Notes: generated by a model from the letters alone, not told the origin. DNA of 64,000 bases from Prosthecobacter dejongeii (GCF_014203045.1 NZ_JACHIF010000002.1:310001-374000), one strand, 5' to 3'. Positions 15,791-24,194 are shown, numbered from the stretch's first letter. Numbers and translations are program-made.

Positions 15791-16816
15791 ATGAGCACCC
15801 AGACCCAGACACCCGCGCAAGAGTTGCGCACCCTCGCGCTCCAGATCCTGGAGATCTCCAATGCCGACGACCTCAGCAAGGCTGAGTTGATCCGCCTGCA
15901 TCCTGGCCTTGGCCAGTCAGACAAGACCATTACGGCCATCGCCAAGGGCAAGACCGATGACCTGGACGTCGCCAAGTGGCTACCCGCTTACCGCGCCGTC
16001 TTTGCCGAGCTTGTCGGAGCCTCCGATGATGACGAGCTGACCCTGTATGAGGAGCTGAGCAGCGCCAAAGCCGTGCGTGGCCAGACCAGCCGCCTGATTT
16101 TCTCCAAGACCCTCGCCCGAATCCTGATCATCAAAGGCGAGACTGGCACGGGCAAGACCAGCGCCCTCGACATCATCCGCGAGAAGTACAACGGCATGAC
16201 TGTGCAACCTCAGGTGTTTCGCGTGGAAGCCTCGGCAGCATGGGGAGACAGGCCTAACAGCATGCTGGAAGAGATGCTCACCGCCTTGGGTGTGGATCCA
16301 GGCCGCCGCAATGCCACGGCCCGCCTGCGCAAGCTTTCCGACACGATCAACACTCGGGGAGTCGGCACCATCATCCAGGTGGATGAGGTGCATGACTTTG
16401 GTGTCCGCTGCCTGCGCACGCTCAAGACAGTGATTAGCCAGTCGAACGTCAAGATCCAGCTCGCTTGTCACAAGCGGCTCTTCCGCACGATTGAGACGGA
16501 GCACGCCGACGACCTCTCCCAGCTCACGGGCAACCGTCTCCTGGCCATCGTGGAGCTTGGCGCACCGCAGGCCGATGACGTCAAGATCCTACTCCAGAAG
16601 CGCCTGCCCGCCATCGTCACCGATCATCTCGCCGCCGCTGCCGCCGAGCTGGCCCGCCACGCCCGTGGCAACGGCAATCTGGCCTTTGTCCGCGAGGTCT
16701 TAGTCCGAGCGCACCGCGCCCAGGCTAAGGCGCAAACCCCCATCACTTTTGAAGAGATCAAACGCCACATCAGCGACGAGCTGAAAGCCCGCAACAAAGC
16801 CACCACCAGCCTGTAA
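15791..16816 (+). CDS. MuB-like transposition ATPase
   Basis: The protein has 341 residues. An N-terminal helical part has an HTH-like segment (about residues 15-50). The AAA+ core has a Walker A motif near residue 116 (IIKGETGTGKTSALDI) and Walker B near 195 (GTIIQVDEVHDFG). A later VKIQLACHKRLFRTIE segment and a C-terminal helical domain (AELARHARGNGNLAFVREVL) match MuB-type ATPases. It binds target DNA and stimulates the transposase. The order transposase then ATPase is as in Mu. Confidence 0.88.
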   Translation: MSTQTQTPAQELRTLALQILEISNADDLSKAELIRLHPGLGQSDKTITAIAKGKTDDLDVAKWLPAYRAVFAELVGASDDDELTLYEELSSAKAVRGQTSRLIFSKTLARILIIKGETGTGKTSALDIIREKYNGMTVQPQVFRVEASAAWGDRPNSMLEEMLTALGVDPGRRNATARLRKLSDTINTRGVGTIIQVDEVHDFGVRCLRTLKTVISQSNVKIQLACHKRLFRTIETEHADDLSQLTGNRLLAIVELGAPQADDVKILLQKRLPAIVTDHLAAAAAELARHARGNGNLAFVREVLVRAHRAQAKAQTPITFEEIKRHISDELKARNKATTSL

Positions 16817-16828
16817 CCCCCGCACCCC

Positions 16829-17110
16829 ATGAGCACCCCTGCACCTCTAACCGTCGAGAAATTGAAGTCACCCCCTTTCAAATTTCACATGCATGTGAAT
16901 GGAGCAGAGCAGTTCTCCAAACGAATCACCAGAAACGCCGAGTTCGGCTTGGCCATGGTCACTGAAACAAACGGCAGGCCCAGCTACAAACTAACCGCCC
17001 GCAGGCTTGTCATGGAAGGCACGGACCTTGAGCTAGATCTACTAACAGGCATCCCTGATTACGCCGCCTTTTGCACCTCCTACAACGCACGGCGCTGCCC
17101 GGCATGCTAA
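16829..17110 (+). CDS. Small early protein with C-terminal CPAC
   Basis: The protein has 93 residues (MSTPAPLTVEKLKSPPFKFH). It has a histidine-containing N-terminal strand (FKFHMHVNGAEQFS) and ends ARRCPAC, which could bind a metal. It lies 12 bp after the ATPase gene. No family is recognised. Confidence 0.5.
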   Translation: MSTPAPLTVEKLKSPPFKFHMHVNGAEQFSKRITRNAEFGLAMVTETNGRPSYKLTARRLVMEGTDLELDLLTGIPDYAAFCTSYNARRCPAC

Positions 17111-17136
17111 CCAACCCTTCAACCTCACTGCACCCC

Positions 17137-17577
17137 ATGAGCCCAAACACCGCTACCTCACTCCTTGGCCTTGCTCTCCAGCCTGCCGAGACACCCGACA
17201 CCGATAGCATCCACCAGAACGCTGCAAGCCTCATTTACGAAGCTCGCGGCCTTCAGACGGACGGACCGACCATGGCCGCCGTGCAAGGCTGCCTGCGCGG
17301 CCTGTCCCGGCTGGATCTGAGCGTCTTGCAAGCCCATGTCTTGCTCTGCTACGCACAGTCCCCAGCCTGGACGGCTGAGACACTCGCGAAAGATCTTTGC
17401 ATCCCCACTGAGAGCGCCTTGCACGCCATCGCCGAGCTTTTTCAGCGCGGCTTGATCCTTTGCCCTCATGAGGGCAAAACGCTCATCACCATCCAAGGCA
17501 CCACGCAGGCCGCCATCATCATCGGCTGCACCTCTCTGGCCCAGGCCGCCAATCTCCTGGGCCGCAAGACACGCTGA
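17137..17577 (+). CDS. Winged-helix-like early protein
   Basis: The protein has 146 residues from the ATG at 17137 (MSPNTATSLLGLALQPAETP); a longer frame overlaps the preceding gene. Residues 60-110 (WTAETLAKDLCIPTESALHA) read like a winged HTH followed by IAELFQRGLILCPHEGKTL. This matches DNA-binding domains that recur in this operon, for example the gene at 21208. It may regulate middle transcription. The assignment is by pattern. Confidence 0.5.
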   Translation: MSPNTATSLLGLALQPAETPDTDSIHQNAASLIYEARGLQTDGPTMAAVQGCLRGLSRLDLSVLQAHVLLCYAQSPAWTAETLAKDLCIPTESALHAIAELFQRGLILCPHEGKTLITIQGTTQAAIIIGCTSLAQAANLLGRKTR

Positions 17578-17602
17578 CTTACCCCCACCCCCTAAGCACC
17601 CC

Positions 17603-17767
17603 ATGACCCATGAAATCCGCGCCATCCAAGACAGCCTCGAAAACGCGCTCGACCACCAAGCCGAGATCCTCACCGCAGGCCTCAGCGCCCGCGACAAAGC
17701 GGCCATCCTCCAAGGTGTCTGCGCGCACCTCGGAGAACAAATCGAAACACTCCTCGACGCCGACTGA
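17603..17767 (+). CDS. 54-residue small early protein
   Basis: The peptide begins MTHEIRAIQDSLENALDHQA at the ATG at 17603 and is helical and acidic. It overlaps no other gene. A larger frame starting at 17468 lies antisense-free inside the upstream gene and is not used. No family is recognised. Confidence 0.45.
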   Translation: MTHEIRAIQDSLENALDHQAEILTAGLSARDKAAILQGVCAHLGEQIETLLDAD

Positions 17768-17789
17768 GACCGCCGCGCCGCTCCTGGAG

Positions 17790-18110
17790 ATGGCTTGGAC
17801 GGTGGATAGTCACCAGCACAACCGCACCCCCAAACACGAGCGCCTAACCAACGCTCAGTTGGTCGTCGTGACTGTCTCCCACCTCCGCTACCTGGGCACC
17901 ATCCAGGCTACCCTAGAAGGCCCCACGGGCGAGCGCAGCCTCCGAGCCCTAGCCGAGCAATACAACGCCCAAGGCAAAACCGCCAAGCCCCATAAAAAGG
18001 CCTTCGCCGACCTGCCCTCAGGAGCCCGCGCTACCGCCTCCATCAAGAATTATCAGGGCTTTACCAGCGCTGAGTTTACCCCCCCCCGCAAACGTCTGAC
18101 TTCCAATTAA
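17790..18110 (+). CDS. Small basic early protein
   Basis: The protein has 106 residues from the ATG at 17790 (MAWTVDSHQHNRTPKHERLT); the larger frame back to 17610 overlaps the preceding small gene and is a shadow in its first 60 codons. The body (QLVVVTVSHLRYLGTIQATL) is beta/alpha mixed, and the C-terminus is basic (TPPRKRLTSN). Role unknown. Confidence 0.45.
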   Translation: MAWTVDSHQHNRTPKHERLTNAQLVVVTVSHLRYLGTIQATLEGPTGERSLRALAEQYNAQGKTAKPHKKAFADLPSGARATASIKNYQGFTSAEFTPPRKRLTSN

Positions 18111-18129
18111 CCTAACCTTTTTTATCACC

Positions 18130-18705
18130 ATGAGCACACCCAAAGCCAAGACCGTCAAAGCCAAACGCGCCAAGCTGGCCACCTTCATCAAGGACCGCCC
18201 CGAGCTGGAAAAGAAGCTCGGTGAACTCACCCGCGCCAGCATCCTGCAAAACGCGCTGACCGCCGAAATGAACGCGGAGATTGAAGCGGTCAAAGCCCGC
18301 TTTGTCTCCAAGCTGGAAACCCACAAGGAGACCGTCAGCGAATGCACGACGGCGATTGAAACCTACGCCCTGAGCCATCGCGACGAACTCTTTGGCAAAG
18401 ACTCCAAGACCGTCGAGATCGGAGGCCATGAGCTGAGCTTCCGCGACAACGGCGGAGCGGTGGAAACCGTCAAGGGCATCACCCAGACCACCGCCCTGGA
18501 TCGCCTCATCAGCCATGCGAATGAAGAGGTCGCTGATCTCTTTGTGACGTGGAAAGCCAGCCTGTCCAAAGACGTGATCAAGGCCAAATGGCCCGACCAC
18601 AAAGAGTTCCTGACAGGCATCGGCCTGAAGCTGGAACACAGCGAAAACTTCACCATCAAGCTCAGCCTGGTGGAAGGCGCAGAAACCCAACTCCAAGCCG
18701 CCTAA
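18130..18705 (+). CDS. gam: Gam-like host nuclease inhibitor
   Basis: The protein has 191 residues. An N-terminal coiled region (LQNALTAEMNAEIEAVKARF) is followed by CTTAIETYALSHRDELFG, a glycine-rich strand pair (KTVEIGGHELSFRDNGGA) and LKLEHSENFTIKLSLVE. This is the layout of the Mu Gam family, whose dimers bind double-strand ends and shield them from RecBCD-type nucleases, and which resembles Ku. Its place in the early operon is as in Mu. Confidence 0.88.
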   Translation: MSTPKAKTVKAKRAKLATFIKDRPELEKKLGELTRASILQNALTAEMNAEIEAVKARFVSKLETHKETVSECTTAIETYALSHRDELFGKDSKTVEIGGHELSFRDNGGAVETVKGITQTTALDRLISHANEEVADLFVTWKASLSKDVIKAKWPDHKEFLTGIGLKLEHSENFTIKLSLVEGAETQLQAA

Positions 18706-18709
18706 CCCC

Positions 18710-18802
18710 ATGAAGCGCAAACCCCGCCGCATCCCAACCCTCGTCAAAGCCGCCCGGGCCAGCCGCCTCCGCACTGCCCGGCTGCTCAAAAAAGCCGCCT
18801 AA
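18710..18802 (+). CDS. 30-residue basic peptide after gam
   Basis: The ATG at 18710 lies 4 bp after the gam stop and opens MKRKPRRIPTLVKAARASRL, ending LLKKAA before TAA. It has about ten basic residues and no acidic ones, in an amphipathic helix pattern. The compact spacing to gam (4 bp) and to the next gene (8 bp) supports translation. It could be a nucleic-acid-binding leader. Nothing else is known. Confidence 0.5.
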   Translation: MKRKPRRIPTLVKAARASRLRTARLLKKAA

Positions 18803-18810
18803 CAACCACC

Positions 18811-19338
18811 ATGAAAATCATTGACGGCAATCATGCTCCGAAGATCGAAAAGCCCTCATGGCTTCGCAGACTGCTCAACCGTCTCTGTTTTTATGAGACG
18901 ATGAGCGGAGCAGGCCGCTGCCCGGTCTATATGGAGCGCTGGACACTGGCCCTCCGTTTTGGTTGCGGCATTTACCTGCATCGTTTCATCGGTGACGATT
19001 GGGCCACTGATCCACATGACCACCCGCGCCGCTTTATCAGCATCGGCCTAAAAGGCTGGTACTTTGAAGACATCTATTATCACCCGGAAATTTACCTGGA
19101 CCGGGACGGCCCCCTCAAAGGCAAAACCGTAATGCAAGAGACCCGGGTTCACATAGCTCCCTGGGTTCGCACCTTCCCGGCCCACCACCTCCACCGAGTC
19201 CGAGCCTCTGAATGCGGGGATTGCTGGACGCTCGTCATCGTCCTGCCGAAAAGCCGCTCTTGGGGATTCGTCCAAGACGGCCAGTGGATTGGATTTCGGG
19301 AATACGTCTTTGGCGACAAGGCCCGCACCGATTGTTAG
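18811..19338 (+). CDS. Cupin-like protein
   Basis: The protein has 175 residues. A double-stranded beta-helix (cupin) pattern is visible: DPHDHPRRFISIGLKGWYFE, followed by AHHLHRVRASECGDCWTLVI, with histidines in both halves that could bind a metal. The first 50 residues are basic and contain MERWTLALRFGCGIYLHRFI. Cupin-like proteins of this kind occur sporadically in phage early regions; the substrate is unknown. It might modify host metabolites or act as a regulator. Assignment by motif. Confidence 0.6.
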   Translation: MKIIDGNHAPKIEKPSWLRRLLNRLCFYETMSGAGRCPVYMERWTLALRFGCGIYLHRFIGDDWATDPHDHPRRFISIGLKGWYFEDIYYHPEIYLDRDGPLKGKTVMQETRVHIAPWVRTFPAHHLHRVRASECGDCWTLVIVLPKSRSWGFVQDGQWIGFREYVFGDKARTDC

Positions 19339-19356
19339 ACCCAACCCTTCACCGCC

Positions 19357-19632
19357 ATGCCAGTCATCGTCACCACCCCCACCCCTTGCGCCGAGCAAAG
19401 CGCGCTCATGCAGCTCTTAGGCTTTGCTCCGCAAGACTCAGAATCGGAGCGCTGCCCTTGGCGGTTTACCGCCATCGGCGGCAATGGCCTGCCGCCTTAC
19501 AACCTGGAGATCACCCTCTCACCCGGCGAGACCCCGAGCCTCCATCAGGTCGTTGGTCTCATCATCAAGACAGGCCTGGAAACCGGAGCCCGCCGCCGCG
19601 TGGCCGCCATCAAACAACTCCTCAACGATTGA
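19357..19632 (+). CDS. Small early protein of unknown function
   Basis: The protein has 91 residues (MPVIVTTPTPCAEQSALMQL). It contains WRFTAIGGNGLPPYNLEITL and a helical C-terminus (GARRRVAAIKQLLND). It lies in tight spacing within the early operon. No family is recognised. Confidence 0.5.
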   Translation: MPVIVTTPTPCAEQSALMQLLGFAPQDSESERCPWRFTAIGGNGLPPYNLEITLSPGETPSLHQVVGLIIKTGLETGARRRVAAIKQLLND

Positions 19633-19636
19633 CCCC

Positions 19637-20437
19637 ATGAGCCGCGCTACCCCCATCCCGTTCGATCCTGACCAGCTTGGCCAGGTGACACAGCCCAAGC
19701 GCCACGCGCAGCCTGCTGCGCTGGCTCTTAACGAGATCCTGACAGCCAAACCGATGGAGCCGGGTAAAGCGCCTTACACCCCTTTCGATCCTGAGCCGCC
19801 TTCGTCAAAACCTTACTTCGACCCCGCGAGTGGCACAGGCCCCGCGCCGATGCTGAGTGAGATCCTGGCGGCCATGCCGATGGAGTCGGGGGAAGCGCCG
19901 CACCCCGATGACTTGAAGGGCACGGCCAAGCCACTGGACAATGACGCCAAGTGGAAGCTCAGCGACCTGGCCAAGCGGACTTACGACCACCTGAAAAATG
20001 CAGGGGAGATCCCCGCTGGCGAAAGCCTGGAAAACTTCCGCCGTCGCGTCTCGGTGGGGGCTTGCGGGAAGCGCATCAGCCAAGCTTGTCATGGCGACCG
20101 CAAATTGATCCAGGCGGCTTTCCTGGCGCTCAAGGGGCAGGCTGGACAAGCCGCCCGCGCCGTCGCCAAAGCCGCCACCACGGCGCTAGACATCGCCAAA
20201 CATACCCTCTGGGCAAAGGTCCATGAACTCCAGCTCCCCCCGGCCTATGCCGAGACCCTAAGCCGCCGCTTTTACAAGTGTGACGTGGCCCAGATCCACA
20301 GCCCGAAACAGGTCTGGAGCCTCATGTACACCATCATCAACAACGCCAATGCCGCCTCAGGCAAAGGCAGCCCCAACAACCGCTTCAAAAGCGCCAAGGC
20401 CAAGCGCTTGGCCAGCAAACAAACCAAGAGCCTTTGA
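19637..20437 (+). CDS. 266-residue early protein with an internal duplicated segment
   Basis: The true start is the ATG at 19637 (MSRATPIPFDPDQLGQVTQP), 4 bp after the preceding stop. Two related segments (LALNEILTAKPMEPGKAPYT and MLSEILAAMPMESGEAPHPD) are separated by about 40 residues and suggest a duplicated peptide ligand. The second half is basic and helical (AARAVAKAATTALDIAKHTL) and ends in a KSAKAKRLASKQ tail, consistent with nucleic-acid binding. No family is recognised. Confidence 0.5.
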   Translation: MSRATPIPFDPDQLGQVTQPKRHAQPAALALNEILTAKPMEPGKAPYTPFDPEPPSSKPYFDPASGTGPAPMLSEILAAMPMESGEAPHPDDLKGTAKPLDNDAKWKLSDLAKRTYDHLKNAGEIPAGESLENFRRRVSVGACGKRISQACHGDRKLIQAAFLALKGQAGQAARAVAKAATTALDIAKHTLWAKVHELQLPPAYAETLSRRFYKCDVAQIHSPKQVWSLMYTIINNANAASGKGSPNNRFKSAKAKRLASKQTKSL

Positions 20438-20442
20438 CTGGA

Positions 20443-20727
20443 ATGAACACACCCCAACGCCCCCTTTTCGAGCTTTGTGAGAAACCTTATATCCAGCCGT
20501 GCCTTGGACTGGAAGAGGTTCTCGCTGGCCGCCTTAAGCCTTGCGAGATTTGCCTCCCCCATCTTGAGCGTATGCGCTCACTCCGCAAGGCGGCTGACGC
20601 CATAACCAGCGGCTATGGCGGCGTGACACATGAGGGGCGCGTAGTGGACCGCCGAGACCAGCCAGATGCCATGGTCATCCCTGAGAACAAACTGCTCAAC
20701 ACCCCCAAACCCAAAAGCCTCACATGA
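20443..20727 (+). CDS. 94-residue early protein with three cysteines
   Basis: The protein starts MNTPQRPLFELCEKPYIQPC; the ATG at 20443 lies 5 bp after the previous stop. The CEKPYIQPC and KPCEICLPHLERM segments could form a zinc site. Its stop overlaps the next ATG by 4 bp. Function unknown. Confidence 0.5.
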   Translation: MNTPQRPLFELCEKPYIQPCLGLEEVLAGRLKPCEICLPHLERMRSLRKAADAITSGYGGVTHEGRVVDRRDQPDAMVIPENKLLNTPKPKSLT

Positions 20728-20942
20728 GCACCCCAACCATCCAGATCGGCAGCATCGTCACCCCCGTTAGCCCCATTGCCGCAACTTACTCAGACGGGCA
20801 TTACAAAGGGAGCGGTCTAACCATTCACACGGGAGCCCGCTACGAGGTCGCTGGCTTTGAAGGCCCCTTTGTCCACCTGACCTCTCTCAAGCCCGACGCG
20901 CCAAACGTGACCTGCCAACTGGCTGACGTGGAACTTTGGTAA
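20724..20942 (+). CDS. Small beta-rich early protein
   Basis: The protein has 72 residues (MSTPTIQIGSIVTPVSPIAA). It has a short beta-barrel pattern (GARYEVAGFEGPFVHLTSLK), like SH3-type folds that bind DNA or peptides. It is coupled by ATGA to the previous gene. Unknown. Confidence 0.45.
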   Translation: MSTPTIQIGSIVTPVSPIAATYSDGHYKGSGLTIHTGARYEVAGFEGPFVHLTSLKPDAPNVTCQLADVELW

Positions 20943-20955
20943 TCACCCCACCCTT

Positions 20956-21198
20956 ATGGAACGCACCATCAAACTCCGCTCCCCGCGCCGCTCTCACCTG
21001 GTCAAGCTCCACAACATTGTCTTGGATCTGGACCTCTCCACCGAGCCCGTGCCCGCCAGTGCCGCCGCTGGCACCGTCATTGTTGGGGATGGCGACCCTA
21101 TCACGGTCATTCGAGAGATCGCCAATGATAGCCATGTCATCGCCCGCATCGGCTCACACCTTGTCCTGGTGGATAGCCAAGACCTGCAACCCATCTGA
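20956..21198 (+). CDS. Small beta-rich early protein
   Basis: The protein has 80 residues (MERTIKLRSPRRSHLVKLHN). It is beta-rich, with alternating valines and isoleucines (GTVIVGDGDPITVIREIAND). It follows the preceding gene by 13 bp. Unknown function. Confidence 0.5.
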   Translation: MERTIKLRSPRRSHLVKLHNIVLDLDLSTEPVPASAAAGTVIVGDGDPITVIREIANDSHVIARIGSHLVLVDSQDLQPI

Positions 21199-21207
21199 CC
21201 CCCGACC

Positions 21208-21519
21208 ATGGCCCCCATTGACTTCAGCAACGCCACTTGGCGCGAGATCCAGGGACGCTTGGTGCATCTCCGCGCCTCCGTTTATGAGGCACTCCTGGAG
21301 CACGGGCCATGTACCACCCGAGAGCTGGCCCACGCCTGCGGTATTGACCTCCTGACCGTTCGCCCCCGCGTCACTGAGCTGGCCCAGCTCGGCTTTATCG
21401 TCTGTGACGGTGGCCACGGCAATGAAGGCGTGTACTCCGCCCTCACGATCGCGCAGGCCGAGACACTCTTCATCGAACGCCGGGCCGCCGCTAACCCCCA
21501 ACTTTTGCTGACGCTATGA
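21208..21519 (+). CDS. Winged-helix DNA-binding protein
   Basis: The protein has 103 residues (MAPIDFSNATWREIQGRLVH). The segment LLEHGPCTTRELAHACGIDL, then TVRPRVTELAQLGFIVCDG, is a clear winged helix-turn-helix pattern, as in small transcription regulators. It could be the activator of the late operons (the functional equivalent of Mor or C), which is otherwise not visible. That is inference. Confidence 0.65.
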   Translation: MAPIDFSNATWREIQGRLVHLRASVYEALLEHGPCTTRELAHACGIDLLTVRPRVTELAQLGFIVCDGGHGNEGVYSALTIAQAETLFIERRAAANPQLLLTL

Positions 21520-21725
21520 CCCCTAAAAACCGCAAACGCATCGTTGCCTACATGCACCGCCTCGACATCCCCATCGGCATGGCCAAGGGCTTTGTCGCTT
21601 GTGATCGGGCCGCGCAGTGCAACCGCGCTGGAGGTCGTCACCTGCGACGCCGCAGCAAGCATGGAAGAGAAGCCCAACGCCTGTGCGCCCGCGTTTTTTG
21701 CAGCCTCGACAAATCCGAATTATGA
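21516..21725 (+). CDS. Small basic early protein
   Basis: The protein has 69 residues and is coupled by ATGA at both ends. It is very basic (NRAGGRHLRRRSKHGREAQR), with four cysteines, which suggests nucleic-acid or metal binding. Its coding character is weaker than that of its neighbours. Unknown. Confidence 0.4.
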   Translation: MTPKNRKRIVAYMHRLDIPIGMAKGFVACDRAAQCNRAGGRHLRRRSKHGREAQRLCARVFCSLDKSEL

Positions 21726-22120
21726 CCCCGCCTGACCCCATCGCCCATGTCCGCGCCCTGCATGCCTCGTTTGAGGCCCGCACAGGCTACCCCATCCGCT
21801 GGAATGTCCATCGCGAGCGCCAGTGGTCAGAGTGGTGCCGTTGGGCCGATTGGGAATGGACCGACGCCGATCTTGCCCGCGTCATCGCCTACCTCCGCAG
21901 TCAGATCCAGGCGGGAAAACGCAATGAGGGCGCGCTCAAATTTGACAATCTGATTGGTTCTCCAGACCGTTTTGAGGAGGATCTGAATCTAGCCAAGGAG
22001 TCCGCCAAAGCATCTCGCCTTTATCGCCCGAAACCTCAGCCGACACCCCCACCAAGCCAGGGACTGCCAAGCCTGGATGAAGCGAAAGAATGGGCAGCCA
22101 AACTGAAGGAAAAATTATAG
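21722..22120 (+). CDS. 132-residue early protein with a tryptophan-rich motif
   Basis: The start is the ATG at 21722 (MTPPDPIAHVRALHASFEAR); a longer frame back to 21617 is a shadow. The segment YPIRWNVHRERQWSEWCRWA, then DADLARVIAYLRSQI, resembles domains found in phage replication or regulatory genes. The C-terminus is helical and proline-rich. It is coupled by ATGA to the previous gene. Confidence 0.5.
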   Translation: MTPPDPIAHVRALHASFEARTGYPIRWNVHRERQWSEWCRWADWEWTDADLARVIAYLRSQIQAGKRNEGALKFDNLIGSPDRFEEDLNLAKESAKASRLYRPKPQPTPPPSQGLPSLDEAKEWAAKLKEKL

Positions 22121-22121
22121 C

Positions 22122-22577
22122 ATGAAGCAAAAACGATCCGTCCCTAAAGGTGCATGGCCCATCCCAGATGATGCGCCTGAGGTGGACATTGAGCTCACGC
22201 CCGGCAAGGTCATCAAGGCCAAGCTGCCCAAGGACGTGCCTCATTACGCCCTTTTCGGCGTGGTCGAAGACGGTAAAGGAGGATACAAAATCGCCCCCGC
22301 CATCTATCCGCAATGGCTCCCGATGGGACACCGCATCGCCTCACAACTCGGCATCCCGGTGCATCGCAACACCCTGCGCCGCCTCATCCTTATGGGGGCG
22401 GTGGAGGCCTGCCTCCCCAGCCCAGGCGTGATCTTGATTGATGCGGCCAGCCTGCTCAAGCATCTCCGCCGCACTCGCATCAAGCCGGGTCAAACAAATT
22501 GGTGGAACAAGGCACGGCGCATGGCCTGGCAGGAAAGCCGGGAGGGCCGCCCAGAGGACATCACCCCCGCAGACTAA
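22122..22577 (+). CDS. Small protein before the MuF gene
   Basis: The protein has 151 residues (MKQKRSVPKGAWPIPDDAPE). It has a beta-rich N-terminal part and a central segment (IASQLGIPVHRNTLRRLILM) that looks like an HTH. The C-terminus is basic and helical (NWWNKARRMAWQESREG). It directly precedes the head genes of the early operon, so an accessory of packaging or transcription is possible. No known family. Confidence 0.5.
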   Translation: MKQKRSVPKGAWPIPDDAPEVDIELTPGKVIKAKLPKDVPHYALFGVVEDGKGGYKIAPAIYPQWLPMGHRIASQLGIPVHRNTLRRLILMGAVEACLPSPGVILIDAASLLKHLRRTRIKPGQTNWWNKARRMAWQESREGRPEDITPAD

Positions 22578-22622
22578 CCACCTGCACTTGGCCAGGGCGG
22601 GAAAATGGAATGAGTCTGCATC

Positions 22623-24194
22623 ATGCCTGACGACTCCGCCTTCATCCTTGAGCCCGTGCCCCACGATGAGGCGGCCAAGTGGATCTCTGACAAACCCATC
22701 GTCAGCCGGGAGGTTTTTGACAGCCTTTTGCCAGAGCTTAAAGCCCGCGCTTTTCTCATCACGGGCATTGAGGACGCCAACACCGTCCAAGAGATCCGCG
22801 ACCTGATTGCCGAGGTGCCCAAAGGTGCCGAGTGGGAAACCCAAAAGAAGGCCATCATTGAGAAGCTTGGCCCATGGATGAAGCCGGAGGGTGCCGCAGC
22901 CCGCGCCGAGATCCTACTCCGCACCCACGGTTTCCAGGCCTATCAATTGGCACAGCACAAGGTCATGGAGAGCCAGGCCGATGTGTTTCCTTTCTGGCAG
23001 TACATCAGCTTGGGCGACGAAAAAGTCAGGCCAGCTCATGCCGCACTAAACGAAAGAATAGTCCCCGCAAATGATCCCTTTTGGCATGATCATTCGCCCC
23101 CTTGGCAATGGGGGTGCCGCTGCCGCAAAGTGTCCCTTTTGCCGGATGAGGTGGATGAGATCCAGGCCGAGGACGCCAAGAAAGCCCCCGAGTCCAAGCG
23201 CCTGCTTGAAGGGACCGCCCTGGACAAGGCGCGCAATGGCCAGCTCGACGCAGGCCCAGCCAAGCAGGTGGACATCCGTAGCGACCGCATGCGCGGCAAA
23301 GCGGACGGATACCACTTTGACCCGTCCGGCCTGACCATCCCCGTCAAGCAGCTCAAAGAGCGCTACGATGACGCCACCTGGTCAGAGTTTGAAGCCGCCG
23401 CCCAAGCCAACAAGCTGCCCGATGGTCGCACCGTCTGGGACTGGCTCAACGGCAGCAAGAGCAAAGCGCGCAAAGCCAAGGGGCAAGCACCCGCAACACC
23501 TCCAGCGCCAGCACCAACCCCAGCCCCATCCCCCGTTCAAGCACCCGCAACCACACCCGCAGGCACACCCCTCAAGGGCAAGCTGAAGCCCGTGGCCAAG
23601 ATGTCCAAGACTGAGCGGGCGCGAGTGGATAAGGTGCTCAAGATCATTGATAGCGTGCATGGTGACGGGCCGCTGACAGACATCCCGGTGGGCAACAATC
23701 CAGGCAATTCGCTTGGTTACTTTTGGGGGGCGTCAGGCATAAAGGCCAAAGAAATCCAATACAGGAAACCAAAGAAGGGCCAATCTTACATTCATCCAGA
23801 GCTGACGCTGGCTCATGAAATCGGCCATTGGCTTGACCATTCCGGCAAAGGCAAAGACACTTTCGCGACCGACAACTTGACCACCGAGTTAGCTGGCTGG
23901 TGGAAAGCCATCCAAGACAGCCAGGCTTACCAGGCCTTTGATTCAAATCCCCGCCTGACGCCTGGACAGCTCATTTACTACAAGTCGCCCATTGAGGCTT
24001 GGGCGAGGTCTTATGCCCAATTCATCGCCGAAGAGAGTGGTGATGCCACACTGATTGGCCACGTTGCAACGATCCGCACCGAACCGGTGCCAAATCGTCA
24101 GTGGGAGACGGATGACTTTGCCCCCATTCGCGATGAGATTCGCAAAGTCTTTGAGGGGCGCAGTTGGATGAAATCCGCACAGAAAACACCATGA
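22623..24194 (+). CDS. MuF-type head morphogenesis protein fused to a zincin-like metallopeptidase
   Basis: The protein has 523 residues. Residues 1-210 are the MuF/SPP1 gp7 region, with the family signature near 136-168 (RPAHAALNERIVPANDPFW and WQWGCRC). This is a minor head protein carried in with the portal. A long Pro/Ala-rich linker (about 285-320) follows. The last 190 residues are extra: an HEIGH zinc motif at 398-402 (AHEIGHWLDH) plus a likely third ligand Glu458 (PIEAWARS), a gluzincin-like layout. C-terminal toxins on MuF proteins are known (MuF polymorphic toxins), and this one is a predicted protease that would travel inside the virion. Its stop overlaps the next gene by 4 bp. Confidence 0.88.
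   Translation: MPDDSAFILEPVPHDEAAKWISDKPIVSREVFDSLLPELKARAFLITGIEDANTVQEIRDLIAEVPKGAEWETQKKAIIEKLGPWMKPEGAAARAEILLRTHGFQAYQLAQHKVMESQADVFPFWQYISLGDEKVRPAHAALNERIVPANDPFWHDHSPPWQWGCRCRKVSLLPDEVDEIQAEDAKKAPESKRLLEGTALDKARNGQLDAGPAKQVDIRSDRMRGKADGYHFDPSGLTIPVKQLKERYDDATWSEFEAAAQANKLPDGRTVWDWLNGSKSKARKAKGQAPATPPAPAPTPAPSPVQAPATTPAGTPLKGKLKPVAKMSKTERARVDKVLKIIDSVHGDGPLTDIPVGNNPGNSLGYFWGASGIKAKEIQYRKPKKGQSYIHPELTLAHEIGHWLDHSGKGKDTFATDNLTTELAGWWKAIQDSQAYQAFDSNPRLTPGQLIYYKSPIEAWARSYAQFIAEESGDATLIGHVATIRTEPVPNRQWETDDFAPIRDEIRKVFEGRSWMKSAQKTP

Noticed and set aside
19424..19636. Upstream extension of the gene at 19637
   Set aside because: The first 71 codons of the long frame overlap the preceding gene and read as arginine/serine-rich shadow sequence; the ATG at 19637 has tight spacing and is preferred.
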